Origin: Cephalotus follicularis
Taxonomy: Eukaryota > Streptophyta > Magnoliopsida > Oxalidales > Cephalotaceae
Direction of reading: 5' to 3'
Length of the DNA: 64,000 bases
Assembly: GCA_001972305.1 (NCBI GenBank)
Contig: BDDD01000721.1
Span: forward strand, 113,129-177,128
Shown one piece after another: positions 47,465 through 56,771 of the stretch. The notes beneath the pieces are model-generated. The model ran no database searches and was not told where the DNA came from. It was given only the letters and a program-made list of their open reading frames with translations. Every line of letters begins with the position of its first letter. The first letter of the stretch is position 1. The position numbers and the translations under genes are program-made.

Positions 47465-47738
47465 AACAACTTTTTGACATAAAACTAGGGTTTTTGACTT
47501 CTAAAAAAATGCTGAAAATGGGTTTTTAACAAAAAAATAAAAAGCCAAAAATTATTTTTTTATCTATTCATAGACTTAATAGCAAAACCCACTAGGCTAA
47601 GGCCAAAACCCGCTTAGCCTAGCCAAAAGCAAAACAAACAAAAAACGGGCAGTCCACAAACCGAAAAAAAAAATCGACAACCCACATAAAATAGCTTAAA
47701 AAGCCCGAAAATTATTTACGGAAAAACGGGATATAACA
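44493..47738 (-). mobile_element. Solo LTR F (3,246 bp), TSD CAGAG, nested in E
   Basis: Flanks CAGAG at 44488-44492 and 47739-47743 are identical. On the minus strand it runs TGTTATATCCCG (47738) to TCGGGGGTGTTACA (44493), typical gypsy LTR termini. No gag-pol is present. It includes low-complexity GAAACAAAACAGAACAGT-like repeats (about 44890-45180), short tandem CATATCGTAT repeats (about 45798-45880), a GC-rich block with GCGCGTG words (about 46930-47000), and an (AG)n tract at about 47425-47465 that on the minus strand is a CT-rich leader. Confidence 0.9.
45798..45880. repeat. Short tandem repeat, unit about 15 bp (AACATATCGTATCAT)
   Basis: About five imperfect units of ATAACATATCGTATC occur in solo LTR F, with one variant AACATAACGTATAAT. 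Confidence 0.85.
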
Positions 47739-47818
47739 CAGAGTCAACGACCTAACATGCTGACATGAATCATGAGGTCGCTCTATAGGATCCATACAAT
47801 ACAATCAATCAATCAATC

Positions 47819-48060
47819 GAGTCAATACAATATTGGGTAAAGTCAATAAGTGGTGGTGTCTAATGGAGAAATGGGAACGTGCATCCATCGTACTGACTTA
47901 GGCTCGCAACAACACTCACGGCCCAAGCAATCGATCAATGTATCAATACAACATCGAAGCAAGGCCAATAAGTGGTGGTGCCTAATGGAGGGATGGGAAC
48001 GTGCATCAATTTTACCGACTTAGACTCACAGCAACACTCATGACCCAAACAATCAATCGG
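47819..48060 (-). repeat. Two ~120-bp tandem units in solo LTR E
   Basis: The units at about 47819-47938 and 47940-48060 share AATAAGTGGTGGTG, CTAATGGAG, GATGGGAACGTGCATC (first unit with one change) and ACTTAG. They differ at roughly one base in eight by eye. Confidence 0.8.
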
Positions 48061-48179
48061 TCAGTGCAATCATTAATTTTTTTTTCAAACACTTGAACAC
48101 CTCAAGTGAGGCTCCGGTCAAGTGGTGATGTGAAAAGAAGTAGAAAACTAGCTTTAAAACAGTTAAAAACTCCTTTCAG

Positions 48180-48535
48180 TACATTAGGCATCGATGTCTT
48201 TGGTGAAAGACATCGACTCCTCTTTAAAATGGAGGAAAGACGTCGATGTCTTTAGAAAGTCGTCGATGTCTTTCCTTGTTTATGTAGAGAATTGGCCAAA
48301 GACGTCGACATCCTTGGAGAAAGGCGTCGAAGCTTTTCAATAAAAATAGCCTGAGAATGCGCATCGATGTTCGGCATCGATGTCTTTCCAAGGGAGAGAC
48401 ATCTCGAGGCAAAGACGTCAACGTCTTTGAAAGACGTCGATGTCTTTGCTGCAGAATCAAGGATAAAGCACTCAGATGAAAAAGACATCGACGTCTTTGG
48501 GCTAAGGGTCGATGTCTTTCCCGGGCAGAGTCAAT
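48180..48535 (-). repeat. TCGA palindrome array of solo LTR E
   Basis: About a dozen words occur in 355 bp: GGCATCGATGTC, GACATCGACTCC, GACGTCGATGTC, GTCGTCGATGTC, GACGTCGACATC, GGCGTCGAAGC, GGCATCGATGTC, GACGTCAACGTC, GACGTCGATGTC, GACATCGACGTC and GGGTCGATGTC. Most are followed by TTTG or TTTC. This is the densest array in the window and matches the words of gypsy B. Confidence 0.9.
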
Positions 48536-49232
48536 TTTTAGGTAGAAAATGGGGCCATTCTCAAGCTAAAATCCAATTAAAAGACATTCTTTGAAAACCA
48601 AAGTTTACAATCAATCATTTGAGGTTAGTAAGACTAGTTACAACCTTCCAAATTCAATTTCAATCCTTTAATTAACAATTAGGTCAAGGATTTACTTAAA
48701 AACCCTAAAAACCTCAATTTCACTCAATACATTCAATTCAATCATTCAATCAGTCATTCAATCATGCAATTCAATCAATAAAGCAATAGGTAATTCAGTA
48801 AAGAAGTCCTACCTTTCACTGAAGCTTCAAAAGTTGAGCTAACGATCGATCAATCGGCTGAAATCGCCCAATAATCCGCTACTTTCTTGTTCAATCGGTA
48901 AGCCACCACTTGTAATCACTGTCCTTGTCGATGGAGATGCAATTCCGACTGCAAGGGATGAAGATGGAGGCTCCATCTAGAGAGAGAGAGAGAGAGGGAG
49001 AAGGATAAAGAGAGGGAGAAGAGTGAAGAATGAAGAGATAAGAGTGAGAAATTGACTTATATAGTCAATTCGACCAACTCTCCGAAACTCAGCCCAGAAT
49101 CCCGACTATACATGCATATGATCAATACAATATCAATAGGTATAAGAATACCTCAATTCAATACAGTTCAGTACGGTCCAATACGGTACGATGTATGCAT
49201 GAACAGTACCATAGAGAATTCGGGTCGTCACA

Positions 49233-49977
49233 ACCTGCAACAAAAGTGAGGTCGTGGAAGGGGTACGTCGTCAACTGGTACAAGTTTCACACTAAAGATG
49301 TATCGAGGACCTTAACAACTCAAAATTGGGGTGTAATGATCAAGGGAAGCACTTGGAATAATAGTTGTAGTGACTTCTATGGATCCTTGGTCGACGTTGT
49401 GGAGCTCGATTTCTACGGAAAAGACAACAAAGTTGTTTTATTCAAGTGCGATTGGGTTGACACTTCGGAGAGAGGTACCAGAGTGGATGAATTTGGGATT
49501 GTTCATTTGAACCCAGAAAAGGCACTCCCCACATACGAGCCGTTCATGCTAGCAAGTCAAGCTGTGCAGATGTTCTTCGCACCCAGCGTGTCCAACGATC
49601 GTAGGTACAAAGGGTGGGTTACTGTGATAAAAACGAAACCTAGAAATGCTTACAGCCTTCCTGATTATGAAGAAGAAGATGACAACGATTTGGGTATGGA
49701 TATGACATTGCAAGAAGATGTCGTCATCGGTCCACTACGATCATTTGCAGCTGATTTAAGACATGAAAGCGAAGATTTGCTTCGAGGAGATGGGGAATGG
49801 GAGGAGGTAGTATTACCTCCAAATATTCAAATAAGGGATCCTATGTCATACCACGACAATACGGATGACGAGGAAGATGATTGGAAAGATGATCTTTCTG
49901 ACACGGTTGAGGAGGACGGAGCGATGGAATATGATTCTGATAGTCAAGACGACATGGATATTGATAGCATAGATTAA
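49233..49977 (+). pseudogene. CACTA transposase, last exon (DUF4216-like, acidic C-terminus)
   Basis: An open frame from the E junction to TAA at 49975. It has SWKGYVVNWYKFHTKD, NWGVMIKGSTW, GSLVDVVELDFYG, VLFKCDWVD and FMLASQAVQMFF, the recognisable C-terminal domain of TNP2-type transposases. An Asp/Glu-rich tail follows (residues about 160-260 of the exon). This exon has no internal stop, unlike the upstream parts, but it cannot be expressed as a unit. Confidence 0.88.
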
Positions 49978-50135
49978 ACTGTAAGTTAATAGCGTAGTTT
50001 ATATAGTAAAAACTGTTTGCAATAGTATTCTTAATCTTCCAATTTGTTATGTTACGACATTGTTATTTCATAATATATAGTAGGACAACTGTATGTAGTT
50101 TGTATCGTTTTTAAATACGGCGAGTTCTTGTAGAT

Positions 50136-51766
50136 ATGCCTTGCAGAGTCACACGTTCCTCTATTCCTGGAGATTCCACCATACCCTCCAGGTCTTTGCT
50201 TCCTGAGACGGACTCCATGGAGTTAGACAGACGGGAGCAGGATACCGACGTTCCTAGTGCTAGTAAGGAAATTTGCTATGTCATGATATTCTGTTTTTCG
50301 TATTGTCGAATATTTTTTTTGTTATATTTTGTTATATATGTTTACAGTGAAACGTAACCATGATTTGAATTAGGTTCACATCAGCGACGGATGAGTTGAG
50401 CTAGTAGGGGGGCGGACTTGCCCCCGCAGGGGTTTGATTCTAGGCCTATTCGACATATAAGTGCCAATGGGTAAGTAACTAGTAATTTAAGTGCATTTTT
50501 TAAAAGTAACCTATGATGTTGGTGCTAATATTTGTTTAATTGCAGGTTTTTTGAGGAGATGGACGTAAAGAACACCATAGCATCCATCATCAAGAGCAGA
50601 ATACCACTGCCACGTATCACGTGGAGACAGTGGCGTGATTAAGAGAAGGAACTACTGTGGGAGAAGCTACTGGTGAGTGAAATTGTTGCAGTTAACAATC
50701 AATATTATTCCAGATTTTTTTTAACCTACTTGTTTGACACTGATGTTTTGTAGGACTACTTCCAGTTTCTTCCATCTGATGCACACAACAGGCTTCCATT
50801 CTACAGTTACGTGCAGGAGAATTACCCGAAGTGGATGCGTAACTTTAGGAGGAATGCAATGAGGGGCGTTAGTGTGCAGCAGATGAGCCCTGAGTGCATG
50901 CAGCATGGCCCTACAGAGATACCACGGCCAGTGTGGGATGAAATGGTGAACAAGTGGATGTCCGAGGAATTTCAGGGGCGGGCAAGAACAAATGCCGCCA
51001 ATAGGGTGAATGAAGCACACACCACCTACACTGGCGGTAGTCACACGATGGAGAGACAGCTTCAGATTGGGGTAAGTAATAAACTTCATTTGTAATTATG
51101 GTGACAAACTTAATTTGTGTTTGAAACTTATTCAAGATAGAATTTGACTTGCCGGAGTCGAAGGGGAAAGACTTTATGGATGTATTTTACGACACACATC
51201 GGAAGGCGGGAGATGATACTCTTCCACCTCCTATTGTAGTGGAGAGGCTGGAGAGTCACAAACTGTAATGAATATGTTAATTACCGTTTATATGTCAATC
51301 ACTTAACTGATTAATCTTGTATTTCTTTGTAGGAGAAGTACCGGTCTGCTGTAGGGGCGGATACTGGGGAGGGACCCGACCGTACTAGAAAGGCGGCTTT
51401 CGACGTTGTGGCATGGACAGAGGCGACTGGAGGTCCACGGAAGGGCAAGATCTGTGGATTAGGGAACTATATGACTTCCAAGAAGATTCTACCACAAGCA
51501 CTTCGAGGTACTCAGTCGGGAGTGTGAAATTAGAGTCGCCCATTCTGTTCACCGCCAACACAGACCGGACTAGGGCAGGACAGAGGCTCGCACATGCAAC
51601 AACACATGGACCGGATGGATTCGACGTTGCAGACTTTGATGGCTCAAATGTCGCAGTACATTGGGTCTCAGTCCACACACGCATCATCTGATCAGAGTTC
51701 ACTACGGACTCGGAACCCCCCTTCTAGGCAACCCTAGACTCGGACGATAATGATTACGAGCCATAG
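50136..51766 (+). pseudogene. CACTA TnpA/Ptta-like second gene, multi-exon
   Basis: The start is the ATG at 50136 (MPCRVTRSSIPGDS). Likely introns are: from GTAAGG at about 50264 to about 50373; from GTAAGT at about 50470 to GCAG at about 50545; from GTGAGT at about 50672 to GTAG at about 50753; from GTAAGT at about 51072 to CAAG at about 51136; and about 51265 to GTAG at 51331. The protein has ITWRQWRD, FQFLPSDAHNRLPFYSYVQENY, VWDEMVNKWMSEEFQGRARTNAANR, DVFYDTHRKAGDD and FDVVAWTEATGGPRKGKICGLG, as in plant Ptta/En/Spm transposase family proteins. A TAA near 50640 and stops near 51526 indicate decay. Such proteins bind CACTA subterminal repeats. Confidence 0.78.
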
Positions 51767-52021
51767 TTTGTTTAGTTTGACACATTTTAAAACTGATTGT
51801 AAACGTATTACACTTTTTATATATATGCTATAAAGCTCGTTTACAGTGTTCTGTTAGTTTACTGTGAATGAAATGTGTCGTTTATTAGTTATAGATGATA
51901 GAGTGAATTACACAATTATGAAATAAAAACTGTTGTTGTGGCTACTATTGAAATGAATTTTAGGTTTTGCTTGGAGATTAGGGAATGAATGCTACTGATA
52001 GTTCCACCAACAGGATCTGCA

Positions 52022-52473
52022 GAATGGCGAGGGCATAGTGAGGGTAATGCCCACGCCATTCTGCAGCGGACACAAACGCGAGGGTCTTCAGCCTCGCCGT
52101 ACCCTCTCCATGGCAAGGGTACCGTAAGGGTTGGCGAGGGGATATCAATGTTCCAGCTGGTGACGGCGAGGGGTTACTTCCCTAGCTATACCCTTGCCAT
52201 GGTGAGGGCATAACGAGGGTAGCTAACTACCCTCGCCACGATGAGGGTATTATGCCGAGGCTTTACAGCCATAGCCAAACCATCGCCGTTGCAAGGGAAA
52301 TATATGGAGAGGGGAAGGTACCCTTGCCATATACTCTCCATGCCCTCGAGAAATTGACATCGAGGAGGCATTTTGCGAGGGGCTTTTACCCTCGCAATGC
52401 CATCACGGTTGCGGCAACGGCGAGGGGATGGTGAGGGGAAGTGCCCTCACCATTGCCATGTGTTTTAGTAGTG
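52022..52473 (+). other. CACTA right subterminal repeats and TIR
   Basis: Around 20 copies or half-copies of (G)GCGAGGG(C/T) or its complement occur in about 440 bp, many as inverted pairs (for example 52025/52047, 52198/52228, 52375/52390). The element ends TTTTAGTAGTG at 52473, which is CACTACTAAAA on the minus strand. 51767-52021 between the gene end and this array shows nothing else recognisable. Confidence 0.82.
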
Positions 52474-54159
52474 ACTCTCCATCGTGGGAATAAAGAAGGA
52501 AGTTGAAGACTCAGGTTGGAGATACTGTGACTGAACCAGGGAGCTCAAATTACTGGAAAGGAACTCAAAGAGGTGGACTTTCGGATTCCTAACTTGGAAC
52601 CAAGGGTAGGGATAATTGTAAGGAAATTATACATGTAAATTCGAGTTCTAAAATAATGTTGCTCATTGGTGGATTGCATGTTAATATGGACAGTGGATTT
52701 TGGGATGAAGTATCATAGTTACTGTGGTTCATTAACATGATGAGTATACTGGGGTTCTAGATCGGGAATTGATTAGATTACATGCATTTCTTGCTGGATC
52801 CATTGGTATTGTGATGAAATAGAGGAAATGCATGAACTGTGATTGTGTTCTATAAACTACTGATGACATTCTATTGTATGAATATGGTTTAGTGACTTGC
52901 AAATAACTAGTTGGATGTAAATTGGACAATTGCATGTTACTGGGTTGCAGAACAACCGACTGTTTAGGGAAAACAGTCGACTGTTTAAGGTACACAGCCG
53001 ACTGTCAAAGGAAAATAGTCGACTGTGCATGCGTTAGCCTGCCCAGAAAATGTAGGAAGAATCATATGTACACTGTTCATGTAGACAGTCGACTGTTGAG
53101 GAAAAACAGCCGACTGCTCATTTGTTACTCGCCCAGAACAGCCGACTGCTGAAAGAAACAGCCGACTGTTACAGGGAATAATCGACCTTTAGAGATGATG
53201 GTAAACGTAGGTGCGACACCAGCGATCTTAGATGCATTCTGAGCATATGTTTCCATTATATATTGTACTATTGACTGAACTGTGAACCGAATTGTGACTG
53301 TTTTCTAAAGTGTTTTATCATTTTAGAAGTTGATACATGATTTTAAATAAATCATTATTTTGTACGAAAATACATATATTTTCAAATGACTGGGGATGTA
53401 ATCTGCAAATATTGTGAACTATTTAAGAGATGGCTTGTACATTGAAATTATTGTTTCAAGTGTTTATAAATTATAAATTACTTGAGTTGACTATTGAATG
53501 TGATTGCCACTGTTGCCACTAGCGGGGTATTGTTGTTACTTAGCCACCGTGCTGGGTATCGTTGCTACCGTTGTCGTTAGCGGGCTACTATTGGTACTTA
53601 GCCGCCGTGCTAGTATCGTTTACTGTGTCCTGACTGTTTTTACTTGCCATTGTGCTAGTAAAATGGATGTTGTTGTATTGATTGTGTTTGAGTGGTCCCC
53701 TTGAGGACATGGCTGATGATAATGATAAATATACATATAGATATATGTATATGTACTGTTATACATTATGTACAGCATCATTGTGCATTCATACATGACA
53801 CTCATTATTTTGACCTCGAACCGCATTTATAACTTCTCTACTTAGTCGAGTGAGGACAAAGGCTAACCCCCTACATTTTAGATTGATGCACTGGGACCAA
53901 TGTGGACACGCGTGGAGAAGTACAATTGTAATAATGTTAGTTGGTGGAGTTGTAACTCCTGTTGGGATTGTTAAACTGTTTCGTGATGTAGCCGATGGAT
54001 TTTCGGTTATTGTAACGGATTATGTATTTGGATAACTGTAATTTTGGAATAATGCATTAATGGATTTCTGCATATGATCAAACACTATATTTGATGTTTT
54101 AATTCACGCTCCGTTTGAAGGCATTTGACAATGGTTTATTTATGTTGTTGGTGATACAT
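52474..54159 (+). repeat. LTR D, 3' part, with array 52945-53180
   Basis: It continues LTR D after the CACTA, with GGTGGACTTTCGGATTCC and CTTGGAACCAAGGGTAGGG (predicted donor 52606). The array holds ACAACCGACTGTTT, AACAGTCGACTGTTT, ACAGCCGACTGTC, ATAGTCGACTGTG, ACAGTCGACTGTTG, ACAGCCGACTGC (twice) and ACAGCCGACTGTT. The acceptor block GGCTAACCCCCTACATTTTAG ends at 53881. It is cut by gypsy C after TACAT (54155-54159, presumed TSD). By comparison with the B and C LTR ends, about 150-250 bp of the LTR are missing to the right. Confidence 0.85.
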
Positions 54160-56728
54160 TGTCACACCCCGTTCCCACATTAAGACTACGTTAAAGCGGT
54201 AAGGCAATCAACACAATGTAATTCAGCTCATGCAAATTTACCAATAAATAAATTTCTTGATAGCGGAAGAAATAACATGTTATAAGCTGAAATAAATATG
54301 TATCACGCATCCCATGCTACGTGATACCCACAAGGTTTATAAAAAATCCCAACAGCATAGTTGATCGCCCAAACAGAGCGTGGTAATACAGTACAGGATA
54401 TCAAATAACCCACGTTACAATAATCCAATTACATAATTATTGTTCAGTAATCTAGTACATAAAACAAGAGAAACAGTTTAGTCTTCTCCTTGTGTGCTCC
54501 ATATCAAACCCACTCCATCAATCTGTTACAGTAGGGGGTTAGCCTTTGTCCTGACTCGGATAAGTAGAAAAGTCTATGTATACAGTTCAAGGTCAAGGTA
54601 ATGCGTATCATGAATGAATGCATAGTGATGTAGTATGACATGAAATTTTCACAATAATTATATCTCCGTATATACATATAAAAATGTATGCATGTTCACA
54701 GTACAAGTATAACCTCATAAGTTATATCAACACAAGCAGTAAATATGTCCCAAAAGGGACCAGACAAACCAGTCGTCATAACCGTCGCCACCTCCTGGCC
54801 CCAACGTCATGCACTCTTACCCCATCTCCATTTGGGAACGGTTTTGGAGCAAGTCCTCCGTATGTTTCTTAGCACGGCGGCTAAACCAACAGCAAGTTAC
54901 TAGCACAGCGGCAGAGTAATCAACAGGTTATTAGCACAATGGCTAATAATCATCAGGCACCAGCATTGCACATTACAAGTCAAGCAATAAAATATAATTA
55001 CTTGATCAAATATATTTGTTTAAAATATATTACTCCGTTCACAAGTTGTGATAAGTTGTAAAACTTAAAACAATACATTTGATTGTGTAACAAATCCTTT
55101 AAAACATTTCTCTGTCTTCGGAATTACTTCCTCAGTTATTTCGAAAATATATAAAATCATAAGTTGACAAATACATATTTTCGCAAGATAATGATTTTAG
55201 TAATCATGCACATTTTCCAAGATGGTTAGTACATTTTAGAATCAACCATAATGCAATTCACAGTACAGTAGCAGTTAAAATGCAGGGCAAACAAATACTC
55301 AGAATGCACCTAGGGTTGTTGGTAATTATCATAGGCCTATCACCTTATCTAAAGGATCAGTTTCTGTTATAACAGTCGGCTGTTTTTCCATAAAAGTCAG
55401 CAGGATCCTTGAATTAGTCAGCTATTCTTCCCCAAAAGTCGACTTGTTCATCAAGAGCATTCGGCAGTAGACTGCCTTCCTTCGACAGTCGACTGTTCTG
55501 GGTAAAACGCATGCGCAGTCGACTGTTCTTACATGACAGTCGACTGGATGTTCGAGTAGTCGACTGTTTCACTTAAACAGACGACTGTTCTGGGTTGGAC
55601 AGTAACAATAACTCACTGCTAATTCAATTTAATCAAGCAATTGAACTTACTCACACGTATTCAAACCTCAGAATATCATCAGTAATCATACACTGGTCTA
55701 AAACACAACTCAATTCATGCATTATTCTCCGTTTTCATCATAATTCAAATGACATCCAAACATGGCATTGCATGAAAGCCAACCAAAACTCCATCCAAAA
55801 TTCAGTATGTATGTCAGGTTATTCATTAATAGTAACCATAACATTAACACATAATCCACAGCCAACATCTACGCCATTCATTTATAATATCATTGCTCTT
55901 AAACTCAAAATGCATGCATAAATTTCTCTACTATTTCCCCTACCTTTTGATTTCAAGTTAGAAATCGGAAGTCCACCACTTTATGTCTCCTTTCCAGTGT
56001 CTTTGAGCCTCCCAGTAGCTCCAAGGACAGTCCAGTAGGTTCCAACCGAGCTCCAAGCTTGACAATGAGGAATCCTCTCAATTCTCACTATTTCCTCTCT
56101 CAATTTCTCACTATCTCACTCTCAATATCTCTGGTTCTTTGGTCTTTCAGTATCTGCACGAGAGCAGTGAGGGGAGACGTTTTATGCAGACTTCTCTCCC
56201 TCAACTCGTTTTGCATGGCACTAAGAGCCATTCTCTCCCATTAACACTTGCATGCACACACAATTCTCATTATTTCTCTTCCCCTCTGTCCTTCCACGTC
56301 CTGGCGTGGTGGTGCATGCTCAACACGTTGAATTTATCATCAGATGGCACTTGCAAGATGCCTTATCAATGACTGCATGTGATTTTGTCACATGCAAATG
56401 AAACATAGCACGATCCAGTCGGCTGCATTTCCCTGGCAGTCGACTGTTCGCCTGGTAGTCTGTTGCCAAGTGTCACGACAATTGGCCAGTCAACTGGTTC
56501 ATCCCACCAGTCGACTGCTTCCACACGCAGCCATTCAGTCGGCTGGTCTTCTGTGCCAGTCGACTGCCTCCAGTAAACTTACCAAGTAATTACGCTTCTA
56601 AGTACATAATTGACTTAATATCGACATAGACATTATCAATTTCGGAGAAAACTATCATTTTATTAATTCCACAAATAAAGTACATTGACGTTGCGAAATT
56701 ACAATACGTGAAAATTACGGGAGTTACA
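54160..56728 (-). repeat. 3' LTR of gypsy C (2,569 bp) with two palindrome arrays
   Basis: The minus strand starts TGTAACTCCCG at 56728 and ends GGGGTGTGACA at 54160. Array 1 is at 56575-56410 (CCAGTCGACTGC, CCAGTCGGCTG, GCAGTCGACTGTT, CCAGTCAACTGG). Array 2 is at 55590-55370 (ACAGTCGACTGTT, GCAGTCGACTGTT, ACAGTCGACTGG, GTAGTCGACTGTTT, ACAGTCGGCTGTTTT). Array 2 is inside the predicted intron 55943-54523. Array 1 lies upstream of the presumed transcription start. Confidence 0.93.
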
Positions 56729-56771
56729 ATCACCCCTCCTTCAAAGGAATTCGTCCTTGAATTTACATATA

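Larger units (their letters stand above)
43533..49232 (-). mobile_element. Solo LTR E (about 2.45 kb without F), TSD ACCTG
   Basis: The perfect duplication ACCTG occupies 43528-43532 and 49233-49237. On the minus strand it starts TGTGACGACCCG at 49232 and ends GCGGGGTGTTACA at 43533. It has no coding domain. Reading the minus strand, GGCTAACCCCATCC near 43930 recalls the CTAACCCCC block of the other LTRs. It contains solo LTR F, a 120-bp duplication and a TCGA motif array. It interrupts the CACTA transposase, whose frame continues across when E and one TSD are ignored. Confidence 0.9.
29406..52473 (+). mobile_element. En/Spm (CACTA) transposon split by gypsy B and solo LTRs E/F
   Basis: The right end reads, on the minus strand, CACTACTAAAACACATGG from 52473. 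The left end at 29406 reads AACTACAAAAAAACA, an imperfect match to the same inverted repeat. The subterminal regions are packed with GGCGAGGGC words. Between them are a TNP2-type transposase (30408-49977) and a TnpA/Ptta-like gene (50136-51766), both on +. Span is 23.1 kb, of which about 15.8 kb is later insertions, leaving about 7.3 kb, an ordinary size for an autonomous CACTA. It inserted into LTR D. A clear 3-bp TSD is not visible because the left end is altered. Confidence 0.88.

Noticed and set aside
47425-47465. The (AG)n tract as an independent microsatellite finding.
   Set aside because: Simple repeats of this kind are ordinary in LTR leaders. Recorded only inside the F feature.
48180-48535. 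The spaced short palindromes superficially resemble a CRISPR array.
   Set aside because: Units are short and degenerate, spacing is irregular, there are no constant repeats with unique spacers, and the setting is a plant LTR.
43533-49232. E and F as complete retrotransposons with degraded internal regions.
   Set aside because: No gag-pol block, PBS or PPT is visible. TG/CA termini and perfect TSDs directly bound LTR-like sequence, so solo LTRs fit better.
49195-49977. A stand-alone host gene of 260 codons.
   Set aside because: It is the last exon of the CACTA transposase. The upstream exon ends at the E target duplication and the frame continues across.
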